From DASVDK01 sp036381125 [NCBI: Thermodesulfobacteriota bacterium] (GTDB taxonomy: Bacteria > DASVDK01), in assembly GCA_036381125.1 (NCBI GenBank), contig DASVDK010000322.1:1-5418 (forward strand): a stretch of 5,418 nt of DNA, given 5' to 3'. Each line of letters begins with the position of its first letter. Within the stretch, counting starts at the first letter, position 1. The position numbers and the translations under genes were made by a program. Below the pieces are notes generated by a model that was given only the letters and a program-made list of their open reading frames with translations, had not been told where the DNA came from and made no database searches. Positions 5,257-5,418 of the stretch are shown here, piece by piece.

Positions 5257-5418
5257 GCCATACGAGGGTCGATGTGTCCGCGGAGGACGCCGGGGCGATT
5301 CGGGCGCGGGACGCGCGGGTGGTGGCGCCGGCCGTCTACCGGCTGACCGACATCGTCTTCGACCGCGGCGAGGGCAGCTGGGTGTGGGACGTGGCCGGGC
5401 GCCGCTACCTGGACCTCG
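5253..5418 (+). CDS. Class III PLP-dependent aminotransferase, N-terminal fragment
   Basis: Only the first 55 codons are in the window. The segment from residue 30 reads RLTDIVFDRGEGSWVWDVAG and then RRYLDL, the opening of class III (omega-amino acid/GABA/acetylornithine-type) aminotransferases, where 'ARGEGAYVWDVDGRRYLDF' is the common form. These enzymes move an amino group from an omega-amine or a diaminoacid onto pyruvate or 2-oxoglutarate, leaving an aldehyde or ketone. The PLP lysine and substrate-site residues lie beyond the window, so neither activity nor substrate can be judged. The roughly 28-residue lead-in before the conserved block is normal for the class. A class III aminotransferase directly after an aldehyde dehydrogenase suggests that the two act on consecutive intermediates. 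Glutamate-1-semialdehyde mutase and related folds share this opening and are the main alternatives. Confidence 0.8.
   Translation, partial: MSHTRVDVSAEDAGAIRARDARVVAPAVYRLTDIVFDRGEGSWVWDVAGRRYLDL

Overview
This is a high-GC bacterial window. Codons end almost always in G or C, genes are tightly packed, and starts overlap stops (GTGA, ATGA). That fits a soil- or sediment-type bacterium, such as a high-GC proteobacterium or a Rokubacteria/Methylomirabilota-like lineage, but nothing here fixes the taxon. I see no RNA genes, insertion sequences, CRISPR arrays, phage genes or intrinsic terminators.

Layout. Bases 1-785 (minus strand) hold most of a secreted NMT1/SsuA/TauA-type ABC transporter substrate-binding protein, whose C-terminus lies outside the window. 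Bases 786-1159 are a divergent control region. It contains a 14-bp GC-rich palindrome just upstream of the binding-protein ribosome site, a short AT-rich island with a perfect GATTAC-A-GTAATC palindrome, and a nested inverted repeat directly upstream of the plus-strand operon. The plus strand then carries an operon without real gaps: an RpiR-family HTH-SIS regulator (1160-2074), an N-acyl-D-amino-acid deacylase-type amidohydrolase (2071-3690), an aldehyde dehydrogenase of the alpha-ketoglutaric/succinic semialdehyde type (3691-5163), a possible 27-codon ORF (5173-5256), and the first 55 codons of a class III PLP-dependent aminotransferase (5253 to the window end).

How it may work together (inference). 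The binding protein would capture a small nitrogenous compound for uptake. The deacylase would cut an N-acyl amide, the class III aminotransferase would turn the freed omega-amine into an aldehyde, and the aldehyde dehydrogenase would oxidise that to an acid. This order resembles N-acyl-omega-amino-acid or N-acetyltaurine catabolism as well as D-amino-acid salvage. The regulator, co-transcribed with the enzymes and divergent from the binding protein, probably controls both sides. Its SIS domain lacks the usual sugar-phosphate-binding serine motifs, which suits a non-sugar ligand.

No clearly new molecular machine is visible. The points most worth a second look are the predicted deacylase-transaminase-dehydrogenase route, the altered effector site of the regulator, the structured intergenic region and the tiny ORF ahead of the aminotransferase.
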